From assembly GCA_030692365.1 (NCBI GenBank), contig JAUYCC010000069.1:1-32210 (forward strand): DNA of 32,210 nt, read 5' to 3'. Below the pieces are notes generated by a model. That model searched no databases. It was not told where the DNA came from and worked only from the letters and a program-made list of their open reading frames with translations. The position numbers were made by a program, and so were the translations under genes. The stretch is from Pelolinea sp. Its GTDB lineage: Bacteria > Chloroflexota > Anaerolineae > Anaerolineales > Anaerolineaceae. Positions 14,033 through 22,405 of the stretch are shown one piece after another. Positions within the stretch are counted from its first letter, which is position 1. Every line of letters starts with the position of its first letter.

Positions 14033-15586
14033 TTATTCCCACTCAATTGTGGCAGGCGGCTTGGAGGTCAGATCATAGACCACGCGGTTCACCCCGTGTA
14101 CTTCATTCACAATCCGGCTTGAAACCCTGGCAAGCAGGTCATGCGGCAGCGGCACCCAATCAGCGGTCATAAAGTCCTGGCTGCTAACCGCGCGCAGCAC
14201 GATGGTTTCCTGGTAGGTGCGCTGGTCGCCCATGATGCCCACGGAATAAACCGGCAGCAGCGCCGCGAAAGCCTGCGCGATAGAGCCTTCGGGCGGGCGC
14301 GGTTGATCCAGCAATCCTGCTTCCCTTAGTTCCGAGGTGAAAATGGCATCCGCGGCACGCAAGGTATCCAGCCTTTGGGCGGTTATCTCACCCAGGCAGC
14401 GCACTGCTAACCCCGGTCCGGGGAAGGGCTGCCGCCAGACCAGCTCATCCGGCAAGCCAAGCAGCGAACCGATGGCACGCACTTCATCCTTAAAAAGGAA
14501 GCGCAGGGGTTCGACCAGTTTAAGCGCCATTTTATCCGGCAGGCCGCCGACGTTGTGGTGGCTTTTGATCTTGTGCGCGGCAGAGCGTTCCGGCGCGCGC
14601 GATTCAATCACATCCGGGTAAATGGTTCCCTGCGCCAGGAAATCTACCTTGCCCAACTGCTGCGCCTGGTTTTCAAACACCCTGATAAAGGTCTCGCCGA
14701 TGGCGCGCCGCTTTTGCTCGGGATCGGCCTTACCACGCAGCGCGGATAAAAATTCAGACACAGCGTCTACGGTATGAAAAGCAGCGCCAATTTGCTTCCG
14801 CATGGCAGCAGAAACGCTTTCGCGTTCACCGCTGCGCAGCAGGCCGTTATCCACAAATACCGAGATTAACTGGCTGCCAATCGCCTTGTGAACCAACGCG
14901 GCCATGACATTGGAATCCACGCCTCCGCTGACCGCCGCGAGCACTTTTCCGTCACCAACCAGAGCCTGGATGGCGGCCACAGAATCGCTGATAATGTTGG
15001 TGGGAGTCCATTCGGGTTTAGCCTGACAAACCTTGAAGGCAAAGTTCTCCAGAATGGTGCGTCCGATGGGGGTGTGGTGAACCTCCGGATGGAACTGCAA
15101 TCCATATATATGACGACCTTCATCAGCGATCATCGCGAACGGGCTGCCCGGGCTGGTGCCCAGGGCTGAAAAATCTTGGGGCAGGCTTTCAATGCGGTCG
15201 CCGTGAGACATCCAGACGCGGTATGAACCGGCAGACAGCAGAGAATTATTTTGAGAAATTTCAACTTGCGTGTCCCCGTATTCGCGTTCACTGCCGGCGG
15301 CGACGCGCCCGCCCAGGGAATACGCGATAAGCTGCATGCCGTAGCAGATGCCCAAAATGGGTAATCCGGAGCTAATAACGTAATCGGGAAGGGTGGGAGC
15401 ATTTGCTTCATAAACAGACGAAGGACCGCCGGACAGAATAAACCCTTTGGTCTGCAATACCATAACATCCGCTGCAGGGGTTTGCCAATTAAAGATCTCG
15501 CAAAAAACCTGGGCTTCACGCAGGCGGCGGGCAATGAGCTGGGTGTATTGAGAACCAAAATCAAGGATAATCAGGGTATCGCGCAT
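14033..15586 (-). CDS. guaA: GMP synthase (glutamine-hydrolysing)
   Basis: A 517-aa enzyme of purine synthesis: XMP + ATP + glutamine gives GMP + AMP + PPi + glutamate. The class I glutamine amidotransferase domain (residues ~5-190) has the nucleophile Cys in LPILGICYGMQ, plus FHPEVHHT with the catalytic His and Glu. The ATP pyrophosphatase domain starts with the SGGVDSNVMAAL P-loop. It continues through TIYPDVIES and HHNVGGLP, then VEPLRFLFKDEVR and GPGLAVRCLGEI. The conserved C-terminus SKPPATIEWE is complete. Length is normal. The gene reads toward the phage module and is the clearest host housekeeping gene in the window. The next gene upstream (15944) is divergent. Confidence 0.98.
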   Translation of the reverse strand: MRDTLIILDFGSQYTQLIARRLREAQVFCEIFNWQTPAADVMVLQTKGFILSGGPSSVYEANAPTLPDYVISSGLPILGICYGMQLIAYSLGGRVAAGSEREYGDTQVEISQNNSLLSAGSYRVWMSHGDRIESLPQDFSALGTSPGSPFAMIADEGRHIYGLQFHPEVHHTPIGRTILENFAFKVCQAKPEWTPTNIISDSVAAIQALVGDGKVLAAVSGGVDSNVMAALVHKAIGSQLISVFVDNGLLRSGERESVSAAMRKQIGAAFHTVDAVSEFLSALRGKADPEQKRRAIGETFIRVFENQAQQLGKVDFLAQGTIYPDVIESRAPERSAAHKIKSHHNVGGLPDKMALKLVEPLRFLFKDEVRAIGSLLGLPDELVWRQPFPGPGLAVRCLGEITAQRLDTLRAADAIFTSELREAGLLDQPRPPEGSIAQAFAALLPVYSVGIMGDQRTYQETIVLRAVSSQDFMTADWVPLPHDLLARVSSRIVNEVHGVNRVVYDLTSKPPATIEWE

Positions 15587-15943
15587 TGGCCAATTATGGC
15601 ATTACATCCCTCAACGTGCAAGAGGAAAATGTATTAACCACAGATGGACACAGATAAATTCGAAATCCCCTTCGGGGACACCACACTACGTTCTGTGCAA
15701 GCCTTCGGTAAACGCAGATATTTAAAGACTAATTATTTGAGTCATGCGGCGTTTCGCCGCCAATAAAGACATGATGAGATTGCGGAAAAAGCCTAAATAT
15801 TCCCCTCCTCAGAATGAGGAGGGGCGAAGGGGAGGAGAAAAAACCAAGTCAGGCAAACTCAAAGTGCACAACCAAGACCAGCCTGCACAAAGATATGAAG
15901 TAGATCGCCCTTTAGGGTAGCAGTGGACTATAATTTTTATACG
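15587..15943. other. Divergent intergenic region with dispersed repeats
   Basis: There is no gene. AACCACAGATGGACACAGAT at ~15636 is a dispersed-repeat-type sequence. TCCCC/GGGGA at 15666-15678 and GCGGCG/CGCCGC at ~15748 are short hairpins. CCCCTCCTCA (15802-15811) pairs with TGAGGAGGGG (15815-15824) and is followed by CGAAGGGGAGG, making this the fourth member of the CCCCTCC family and the only one outside the phage module. A TATAAT hexamer at 15929-15934 lies 9 bases before the lipoprotein ATG, but no good -35 is present. Confidence 0.6.
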
Positions 15944-16729
15944 ATGAAAAAACACCTTCGAAAATTATTGTATTTTGCTTTTGCCTTAGCTTTTGGCTTA
16001 AGCGCGTGCGGCCAGGCAGACCAGCAAGTGGTTGCCACCATTGAACCGACCAGTCCGGCAAGCGCAACTCAAGCTCAAGCCGCCGATGAGCCGACCACTG
16101 AAGCCCCTGTCAGCATCCCTGAATGTGAACTGCCGCTGCCCGGGCCGGAAGACTGGCCGGTGTATATCTGCGACACTTTTGACGGAACGCGCCACACTTT
16201 TCCGACCGAAAGCCAGGATAACCCTTACGCGCGCTATAACGCGCAGGTCATTGACGGTCAATATTATGAGGTAGATTACGCCGCCAAAGGGTTTGCCCAA
16301 TTCCAGCGCAGTACCCTGACCTGGTTTGACATTGCCAAAGCGCAGGATTTTGCGCTTTCGGTTTCCGGGACAATGGACAGCGAGTATAAGGATGTAAGTT
16401 GGGGCATCGCGTTCCGCGGCAGCGAAGACAAGAAAAGTTTCTTCCTGTTTTCAATCATGAACGACGGTACGTATGCGTTTGAAATATTTGAGAACAACGG
16501 CTGGCTCTCGCTGATATCAAAACGAGGGTACAACGGCATCTTGTTAGGCGGGGAAAACACCTTGACAGTTATCGCTGAAGGTAAAGACTTCAGGTTTCTG
16601 ATCAACGGAAGGCCGGTGGAGGGCTTCAACGGCGGGCTGCTGGAAGGCATGGAAGTTTTTCTGGTAGTCAGCGCCAAAGAGGGGGCCAACGTGGTGTATT
16701 CATTTGATGACCTGGTATTGCAAATATAA
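15944..16729 (+). CDS. Lipoprotein with a concanavalin-like beta-sandwich domain
   Basis: A 261-aa exported lipoprotein. MKKHLRKLLYFAFALAFGLSACG is a signal peptide with an LSAC lipobox, so Cys22 would be lipidated and the protein anchored on the outer face of the cytoplasmic membrane. Residues ~25-60 are a Thr/Ala/Pro-rich linker. The rest (from ~DWPVYICDTFDG to the end) has the WGIAFRGSEDKKSFFLFSI / ENTLTVIAEGKDFRFLINGRPV / YSFDDLVLQI pattern of LamG or 'DUF1080-like' jelly-roll domains, which often bind or cleave polysaccharides. No catalytic motif is evident. A GTG start seven codons upstream (15923) is possible, but the signal peptide favours ATG 15944. Confidence 0.8.
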   Translation: MKKHLRKLLYFAFALAFGLSACGQADQQVVATIEPTSPASATQAQAADEPTTEAPVSIPECELPLPGPEDWPVYICDTFDGTRHTFPTESQDNPYARYNAQVIDGQYYEVDYAAKGFAQFQRSTLTWFDIAKAQDFALSVSGTMDSEYKDVSWGIAFRGSEDKKSFFLFSIMNDGTYAFEIFENNGWLSLISKRGYNGILLGGENTLTVIAEGKDFRFLINGRPVEGFNGGLLEGMEVFLVVSAKEGANVVYSFDDLVLQI

Positions 16730-16815
16730 GTGCAGGGATACATACGGTTGTCCGTGACAAAAATCAAACATTCAAAATAAAAATGTTTATTGTTTATGGA
16801 ATGAATATGCCCTTG

Positions 16816-17241
16816 CTAAGAGGGCTTGATTATCTTTAATAATTCAACTGGCTGTAAAACAGGAACAGGGCTGAGCGGAAAATCGCGGGGATTGCGTGTC
16901 ACCAAAAAATCGAGACCGGATTGCAGCGCGGCGATCACCTGCACAGCATCTTCATAATCTTTGAATGGCAGATTTAATGACTGTTCGATGGTGGATTGAT
17001 CTACTTTCACGACTTTCAGGAATTGAAGCAGGCTGGTTAGAACTACACGGGCTAATTCAGGTGATTTATACTTCGTTAATAGATACATCAAAGTTATCAC
17101 CGAATGGGCTGAGATAAAACCCTCAATTATGCCCGTTTCGGAAAGTGACATTACCTGGGACGAAACCTCATAAAATGGTTCCCGTTTCTGTAGCACATCC
17201 AGCAGAACATTGATATCGAAAAGCACACGGACTTTAGCCAC
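16816..17241 (-). CDS. PIN-domain toxin (VapC-like ribonuclease)
   Basis: A 141-aa protein with the PIN fold, expected to cleave RNA with Mg2+ when its antitoxin is lost. It shows the acidic residues of the family: D in LFDINVLLD near the start, D/E in KDYEDAVQVIAA, and the VTRNPRDF segment with Thr/Asp late in the domain. The frame extends upstream to an ATG at 17277, which would overlap the antitoxin by 44 bases. GTG at 17241 gives a typical start (AKVRVLFDIN) and overlaps the antitoxin end by only 8 bases, so I prefer it. The tight overlap implies translational coupling. Size is slightly above the usual ~130 aa. Confidence 0.85.
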   Translation of the reverse strand: MAKVRVLFDINVLLDVLQKREPFYEVSSQVMSLSETGIIEGFISAHSVITLMYLLTKYKSPELARVVLTSLLQFLKVVKVDQSTIEQSLNLPFKDYEDAVQVIAALQSGLDFLVTRNPRDFPLSPVPVLQPVELLKIIKPS

Positions 17242-17470
17242 GGTATTTCTTATCGATGTGTGCTTTATAATCAGCAATCGCCGCTTTTTGCGAAAGAACG
17301 CCGCTTAATCGGCTGACAATTGGAGATTTCTGCGAAGGATAATTTTCAGGCAATTGGCCGAGAAATTCATCCACCAGACGGGAAAGGCTGGTCTTGTTCT
17401 GTTTCACAAAAACCTTGGCTTTTTCCAGGCGGCTCTTTGAAATCCGAATAGTGAGTTTAGTGTTTTCCAT
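17234..17470 (-). CDS. Antitoxin partner, ribbon-helix-helix-like
   Basis: A 78-aa protein upstream of and overlapping the PIN gene. The N-terminus, MENTKLTIRISKSRLEKAKV, reads as a beta strand plus helix as in ribbon-helix-helix proteins (DUF6364-type). It is followed by SLSRLVDEFLGQLP. The C-terminal part (VLSQKAAIADYKAHIDKKYRG) is the probable toxin-binding tail. The open frame extends upstream to 17566, but the GAGGTTAAT ribosome binding site directly before ATG 17470 and the promoter at 17490-17518 fix this start. It is expected to neutralise the toxin and repress its own promoter. Confidence 0.82.
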   Translation of the reverse strand: MENTKLTIRISKSRLEKAKVFVKQNKTSLSRLVDEFLGQLPENYPSQKSPIVSRLSGVLSQKAAIADYKAHIDKKYRG

Positions 17471-17481
17471 ATTAACCTCTA

Positions 17482-17518
17482 TGCCGTATATAATAGCATA
17501 TAATAGTACGGCAGTCAA
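17482..17518 (-). promoter_or_regulatory. Toxin-antitoxin promoter with overlapping operator palindrome
   Basis: On the minus strand TTGACT (17518-17513) and TATTAT (17495-17490) are separated by exactly 17 bases, a near-consensus promoter 20 bases before the antitoxin ATG. TACGGCA (17507-17513) and TGCCGTA (17482-17488) are perfect inverted arms enclosing two direct TATAATAG repeats (plus-strand reading). This is the expected layout for autorepression by the antitoxin. Confidence 0.75.
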
Positions 17519-18177
17519 CAGGATGGTGTTTTTCTGAGAAGTCACATGGGCGCAAGATATTTCCAATTCGCCGTAATAACTTCACGCTCAGAGGTGGTAA
17601 CTATAACGAGCTATAAACCTATGTCTAAGATCACTTGGGAGAAGCAATTGACTCTTAATCAGAAAATTCACCCAACATTTTGATAAATATTTAGGAGTTG
17701 ATACCTTGATGCTATCTCAAGTTGTCAAGACTGAAAATGAATCGTAATTACCAAATCGGATATTTCTAGTGAAATTAGAATTATCTAGGATAGACAATGT
17801 GGACATAATTTATTGCTAGAAAATAACCCATAATCTGGTGATTCGGGGATAGAATCAAGAGATTGTTATAATTTTCCTAGGTTCTTTAACTAAATAAAAT
17901 TAGTATAAGAATTATTAAAAAAATATTTACAATATATTGTCATTTACTTTTTGATAATGGAAATTATGTAATATGAATTTAAGATAAAAAAATCCTAAGT
18001 CTATAAATTATTTACAAAGGAGACCATCAGTGAAGTACTCATTTTTTGATTTGGAAATACTTTATTTCAAATCGTTATACTTTCATTTTTATTTTGTTTT
18101 AATCAAAAATTCGAAGAAAATTTATTTATAATTTTACGAAAATAAAAAATTTACGCAATGAAGTCGAAATAGGACGA
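17519..18177. other. AT-rich spacer at the composition boundary
   Basis: I see no gene here. Base composition falls sharply from about 17550 and stays low to ~31.5 kb. A TATAAT at 17867-17872 has no matching -35. No attachment-site duplicate or tRNA was found at the boundary. Confidence 0.55.
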
Positions 18178-18999
18178 ATGGAGATTTCTAATAAAAAGGA
18201 TGTAATGAAGAAAAAGAATTATGATAAATCATTATTTTATATCGACAAGAATATTGGTTTACCACTGTATGAACTGATTGCACAGAATTTGAGAGATTTA
18301 ATTTTAGCCAATGTTATTATATCAGGAGATATATTACCATCCGAATCTGAATTAAGTAATTATTACCAAGTTAATCGTTTGACCGTAAGGCAAGCTATAA
18401 ACAAACTAATCAATGAAGATCTACTAATTTCAAAGCAGGGATTAGGAACATATCGCCCCTTCGATCAAGAGAATGGACCGAAAGGCCGCATTTTGGGGTT
18501 AAGTGAAAGAATGAAGAAGGCGGGTTACGATGTTTCTAGTAGAGTATTAACAAATAAGATAATAAAGGCGTCATTTGATTTGATAAAAGTTATGAATCTT
18601 CCCCACAGCCATCTTTTATTTTATTTATCACGAGTGAGGATTATCAACGGCAAACCCTGTAAATTAGAAACTGTTCATCTTCCTTGTGACAGGTTCCCTG
18701 GTATTGAAAAAAAAGATTTTTCCAATCAATCGCTCTACAAAGTAATGGAAGAGGAATATGGCTGTTTAGTTATTACTAAAGAAGAATTTCTTGAACCAAT
18801 AAAATTATTAAAGCATGAGACAGATTTATTAGGTGTTAAGGCTGGCACAGTAGGTATGTTTCAAGAAGGAATTTCTTATGATATTTCCAATAACATAGTA
18901 GAACATGTAAGGGCGTATGCATGTGGAGAATATGCTCGATTTCATTTTAGAACACTTGAGAGAAATTATACATTCGACACACTTATATCTAGTAAGTAG
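18178..18999 (+). CDS. GntR family transcriptional regulator (HutC/UTRA type)
   Basis: A 273-aa one-component sugar-responsive regulator. Residues ~26-95 are the GntR winged helix: GLPLYELIAQNLRDLILANVIISGDILPSESELSNYYQVNRLTVRQAI is an almost textbook match, with the DNA-contacting LTVRQAI helix. Residues ~100-265 form the UTRA ligand domain (RILGLSERMKKAGYDVSSRV opening, then LARVR-like LSRVRIINGKP, and VEHVRAYACGEYARFHF at the end), which binds phosphorylated sugars in related regulators. ATG 18205 has a better ribosome binding site (AAAGGATGTA) than ATG 18178, so the first nine residues may not be made. It probably controls the sugar genes that follow; the perfect palindrome at 21775-21811 is the best operator candidate. 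Strongly AT-rich, Firmicutes-like. Confidence 0.92.
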   Translation: MEISNKKDVMKKKNYDKSLFYIDKNIGLPLYELIAQNLRDLILANVIISGDILPSESELSNYYQVNRLTVRQAINKLINEDLLISKQGLGTYRPFDQENGPKGRILGLSERMKKAGYDVSSRVLTNKIIKASFDLIKVMNLPHSHLLFYLSRVRIINGKPCKLETVHLPCDRFPGIEKKDFSNQSLYKVMEEEYGCLVITKEEFLEPIKLLKHETDLLGVKAGTVGMFQEGISYDISNNIVEHVRAYACGEYARFHFRTLERNYTFDTLISSK

Positions 19000-19538
19000 A
19001 TATGTATATTATCAACTTTGATGCTTTTTATTGGAATTCGAGATGATTTTAATCTAGGTCACTACTTTTTTCCAAAAAGTTACCAATAATATGTCTAACC
19101 ATGGTTCTTAGGATAATAAATAATTTTGAATTTTGAGTAATAAAAACATTTTTTTAAGATTATATAAATCTACTGATAGGTTGGAGAGAAATAAATTATA
19201 AGAGAAATTTTCAAGACGACTCGTAAATAGTAATTTTCCAATAAGTAATTCTTCAACATTGCAGGCAAGGAAATTGGGTGGAAAAAATCCTTTCATTATC
19301 TTTGTAATTTAGGACTTCAAGGTAGATTTTTCTTAATAATTCAAAATAAACATGAGGAATAAATCTTAAATCTATGGTCTATATGTCAATAAATTATTAA
19401 TATTAGTTTTTAGTTAATTACTAGATTAATTGTTCTCGAAAATGAAGAAGAGATTCTTTGAAACTACTTTTGGACGTAATAGTATAAGAAAATGTAACCG
19501 ATCTAAAGAAATTGCAAAACGATAGGAGCGATGATGCA
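19000..19538. other. AT-rich non-coding spacer
   Basis: I see no gene, repeat array or strong promoter. AGGAG at 19524-19528 is the ribosome binding site of the kinase. The weak minus-strand frame at 19108-19296 is low complexity and not credible. Confidence 0.6.
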
Positions 19539-21098
19539 ATGAAAGGCTATTTAGGTATTGATATCGGGACAAGTGGTGTAAAAGCTCTAGTAATCAATGA
19601 AATAGGTCAAATCCTAGCCACTGGATATAAAGAGTGCAACATAATTACTCCTCGTCCGCTTTGGGTTGAACAAGACCCAAATGAATGGTGGAATGCTTGT
19701 AAATATGCCATAAAAGAAGCCGTCGTAAATAGCGAAATAGGTATGGAAATAGAGGCAATAGGAGTCTCAGGTCAAATGCTAGGCAATACAATGCTGGATA
19801 AAAACCTTAAACCTATTGGTAACTGCATGATTTGGCTCGATCAGCGTGCATCTAAAGAACGAGACTATATAGAGGAAAAGTTAGGAATTGATGAGATGCT
19901 AAACATTACTGCTAATTACAACCTTACAGGATTTTGGGCACCTAAACTCATGTGGATTAAAAAGAACCGCCCTGAAGTTTTTGAAAAAACAAAGATGGTT
20001 CTTTTTCCAAAGGATTACATAAGGCTTATCCTGACTGGTGAACCGGCATTAGAAGTAACAGATTCTTCTGGAACTTTCCTAATGGATATTGCTAAGCGTG
20101 ATTGGTCTGATAAGATGTTTGAGGTGTGTGATCTTCCTAAGGAAATTGTACCCAAAAGAATATTTGAATCATGTGATATTGTTGGAAAATTGCGAGGTCG
20201 TATTGCTCAAATATTTGGTCTTAAGAGTGGTATACCCGTAATAGCAGGAGGAGGAGATCAAACTGCTGGAGGAATAGGTAATGGTGTCTATAAAGAAGGA
20301 ACAATTTCATCTAGTATTGGAACTTCAGGTGTTGTTTTTGCGGCAACTCATAATGTAATTGTCGATCAAAAAAGGAGGGCAGCTATAAGTATTTGCCATT
20401 CATTACCTAATACATGGTGCTTTTTTGGTTGTACACTCGCTGCTGGCGGTTCGTTTAAATGGTTGCGTGACACAATATTTAACGATTTAAAGAAAAAAAA
20501 TTCTTTCCATAATGATGAAATATATGAATATATGACAGCTCTTGCTTCTGAGTCTAATCCATCTTCTGAAGGATTAATGTTTCTTCCTTATCTTAATGGA
20601 GAAAGAACACCCTATCCTGATGAAAATGCGAGGGGTGTTTTCTTAGGCCTTTCTTATCGGCATGGATTAAGTGAGATTTGTCGGTCAGTTATGGAAGGCG
20701 TAACATTTTCTCTTCGTGATACAGTAGAAATCTTACGCAATTTCAAGATAGATATTGAAGAAGTACGAGTTTCGGGTGGAGGGGCAAAAAGTAAATTATG
20801 GCGCCAGATGCAAGCGGATATATTCAATACATCTGTAGTTACAACAAATCTAGAAGAAGGTCCGTCTGCTGGTGCAGCAATAATGGCAGCAGTAGGTTCT
20901 GGTTTTTATAAATCAATCGAAGATGCTTGTGAAAATATTATTAGAATTACAAGTAGAACAGATCCGATTAAAAATAATGTAGATCTTTACGAGGATTATT
21001 ATCAAATTTATAAAACATTATATCCATTATTAAAGAGTACATTCTTTGGGATCGGTAATCTTGTAAATAAACAAAATCTTTATAAAAAAATATATTAA
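19539..21098 (+). CDS. FGGY-family carbohydrate kinase, xylulokinase-like
   Basis: A 519-aa sugar kinase that transfers the ATP gamma-phosphate to a carbohydrate. The N-terminal GIDIGTSGVKALVI is the phosphate-1 loop. IWLDQRASKE and the GGGDQTAGGIGNG motif belong to the sugar and nucleotide sites. GVTFSLRDTVEILR and SGGGAKSKLWRQMQADIFN are the second FGGY signature and adenosine site. The pattern is closest to XylB. One departure: canonical xylulokinases read SGQMHG near residue 80, whereas here it is SGQMLG, so the His that contacts the sugar is a Leu, and the substrate may not be xylulose. ATG 19539 with AGGAG is preferred over an upstream TTG at 19512. It stands between the regulator and the PTS operon, and its own terminator-like hairpin at 21106 suggests a separate transcript. 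Confidence 0.88.
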   Translation: MKGYLGIDIGTSGVKALVINEIGQILATGYKECNIITPRPLWVEQDPNEWWNACKYAIKEAVVNSEIGMEIEAIGVSGQMLGNTMLDKNLKPIGNCMIWLDQRASKERDYIEEKLGIDEMLNITANYNLTGFWAPKLMWIKKNRPEVFEKTKMVLFPKDYIRLILTGEPALEVTDSSGTFLMDIAKRDWSDKMFEVCDLPKEIVPKRIFESCDIVGKLRGRIAQIFGLKSGIPVIAGGGDQTAGGIGNGVYKEGTISSSIGTSGVVFAATHNVIVDQKRRAAISICHSLPNTWCFFGCTLAAGGSFKWLRDTIFNDLKKKNSFHNDEIYEYMTALASESNPSSEGLMFLPYLNGERTPYPDENARGVFLGLSYRHGLSEICRSVMEGVTFSLRDTVEILRNFKIDIEEVRVSGGGAKSKLWRQMQADIFNTSVVTTNLEEGPSAGAAIMAAVGSGFYKSIEDACENIIRITSRTDPIKNNVDLYEDYYQIYKTLYPLLKSTFFGIGNLVNKQNLYKKIY

Positions 21099-21105
21099 AT
21101 TGATT

Positions 21106-21124
21106 ACGCTCTATTCGAGAGCGT
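21106..21124 (+). terminator. Probable terminator after the kinase
   Basis: ACGCTCT pairs with AGAGCGT around ATTCG, 7 bases after the stop codon. The downstream sequence is T-rich (TAATATTTAATTTT) but lacks a pure T-run, so termination may be partial. Confidence 0.55.
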
Positions 21125-21754
21125 GTAGTAATATTTAATTTTATATGTGGTTGATATTCATGATTGTTGAATATCACTTAATTTTTTGTTTATTGAGGGG
21201 AGATGAAATACAGATAAATTAAATAAAGTCATTATTTGATAGCCACCCTATCAGCAGTGATTGTCAGAGATCTACTCTAGTATATTAACTACGAGATGTA
21301 AATAGCTACTTATGATCTTCCTGCTCAATATGGGTTCGAAAGAAATGGTTTACAAAGCATACTAATGCTAAATAATATATCCCCGTGTAATTAAAACCTG
21401 CAAATAAATAATTCTTCAAATTCAGCATTTCAGCGCAATAATTGACAATTACTTTGTTGAGTCTTATAGGATGCACTTTCTTAAGAATAGGTGGAAACAT
21501 GAATTTATTCACATAATCCTATATTTTGAATTCTCAAATATGAACTCATACCCAAGATGGGCATTTGAAAATTTTCCATTCAATACTCAATGATTGATTA
21601 TTTTTGGAATCTATTTTTATCCAAAGTGATGATACATAGCCATTAATGTTTAAGAATTAAAAGGATTTGTTCTTTGGAGAATCATCAAAGGTGCAAATAG
21701 TCTATTTTGCACAGTAAATTTAAAAATATAACCCTTACATTATCTTAAAAAATG
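21125..21754. other. AT-rich non-coding spacer upstream of the PTS promoter
   Basis: I see nothing that I can call a gene. The minus-strand frames at 20968-21177 and 21306-21512 are AT-rich read-throughs without a ribosome binding site or recognisable domain. Confidence 0.5.
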
Positions 21755-21783
21755 TTGACAAAATATTTAAAATAATATATACT
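21755..21783 (+). promoter_or_regulatory. Promoter of the chb/cel-like PTS operon
   Basis: A perfect TTGACA (21755-21760) is followed after 17 bases by TATACT (21778-21783). It lies about 190 bases upstream of the IIB start, leaving a long 5' leader. The -10 element is embedded in the palindrome at 21775-21811. Confidence 0.75.
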
Positions 21784-21811
21784 TATCTATATAAGATAGA
21801 TAAGTATATAT
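21775..21811 (+). promoter_or_regulatory. Perfect 16-bp-arm palindrome over the -10 and start region (operator)
   Basis: ATATATACTTATCTAT (21775-21790) is the exact reverse complement of ATAGATAAGTATATAT (21796-21811), with ATAAG between. It covers the -10 box and the expected transcription start, so a bound dimeric regulator would block initiation. The GntR/UTRA protein at 18178 is the obvious candidate. Because the left arm precedes +1, an RNA hairpin is less likely to be the functional form. Confidence 0.7.
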
Positions 21812-21971
21812 ACAGACAACTTCTATTCTAAAAAAAAGGAAAGAGATAAATCGGAAAACAGAGGTGTATATATTATAAAATTCCCAAAAAATTAAAAAGA
21901 GAATTTATGTGAGATTATTTAAAATGGTCTAATGGAAATAATAATTTTTTGATTGAAGGGAAATCAAGAAA

Positions 21972-22316
21972 ATGGAAAACATAAAGGTTCTTTTTGCATG
22001 TCAATGGGGAATGTCAAGTAGTTTACTTGCTGCTAAGATAACATCAAAAGGAAAGGAGAGGGGATTACAAATTGAAGTTGAATGTCTTGCAGCCGAATCA
22101 GCATTAGCACTTGATTTATCTTGTTTTGATTTAGTATTGATCGGTCCTCAAGTTAGATTTTATACGAAGAAATTTGAAGAAAAAGAAGAAGAATTGGGTA
22201 TTAATATCCCAATCATTCCTGTTGATGGATTTATTTATGCAACGGGAGATGGGGAGGCTTTGTTAAATATTTTATTACCAGAGATTGAAAAATCTAAAGG
22301 TAATGCAAACCAGTAA
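21972..22316 (+). CDS. PTS lactose/cellobiose-type IIB component
   Basis: A 114-aa cytoplasmic phosphocarrier of the Lac/Cel (diacetylchitobiose) PTS family. It takes phosphate from IIA and gives it to the sugar in the IIC channel. The phospho-acceptor is Cys10 in VLFACQWGMSSSLLAAK, the CxxGMS P-loop-like motif of this family. DLVLIGPQVRFY (residues 54-65) and the acidic C-terminal helix also match. Length is typical (100-115 aa). First gene of the operon, about 190 bases after the promoter. No EI or HPr gene is in the window, so function depends on general PTS proteins elsewhere in the genome. Confidence 0.93.
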   Translation: MENIKVLFACQWGMSSSLLAAKITSKGKERGLQIEVECLAAESALALDLSCFDLVLIGPQVRFYTKKFEEKEEELGINIPIIPVDGFIYATGDGEALLNILLPEIEKSKGNANQ

Positions 22317-22320
22317 TGGA

Positions 22321-22335
22321 AGGAGGAAAATGTAG
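22321..22335 (+). promoter_or_regulatory. Start-stop module (AGGAGG, ATG-TAG)
   Basis: AGGAGG at 22321-22326 is followed by ATG at 22330 and an immediate TAG. It sits between the IIB and first ChbG genes. A similar SD-ATG-TAG arrangement occurs before the IIC gene at 23304-23320. It may hold a ribosome in the leader or be the decayed start of a lost gene. Confidence 0.35.
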
Positions 22336-22405
22336 CATTAATAAGTAATATGTCGGGTGAGATATTTACCAATATTAAGAGCAGTAAAGTAGAGGAGTTA
22401 GATAA

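Noticed and set aside
15923-15943. GTG start extending the lipoprotein by seven codons
   Set aside because: The added residues precede a complete signal peptide and include a TATAAT-like promoter element.
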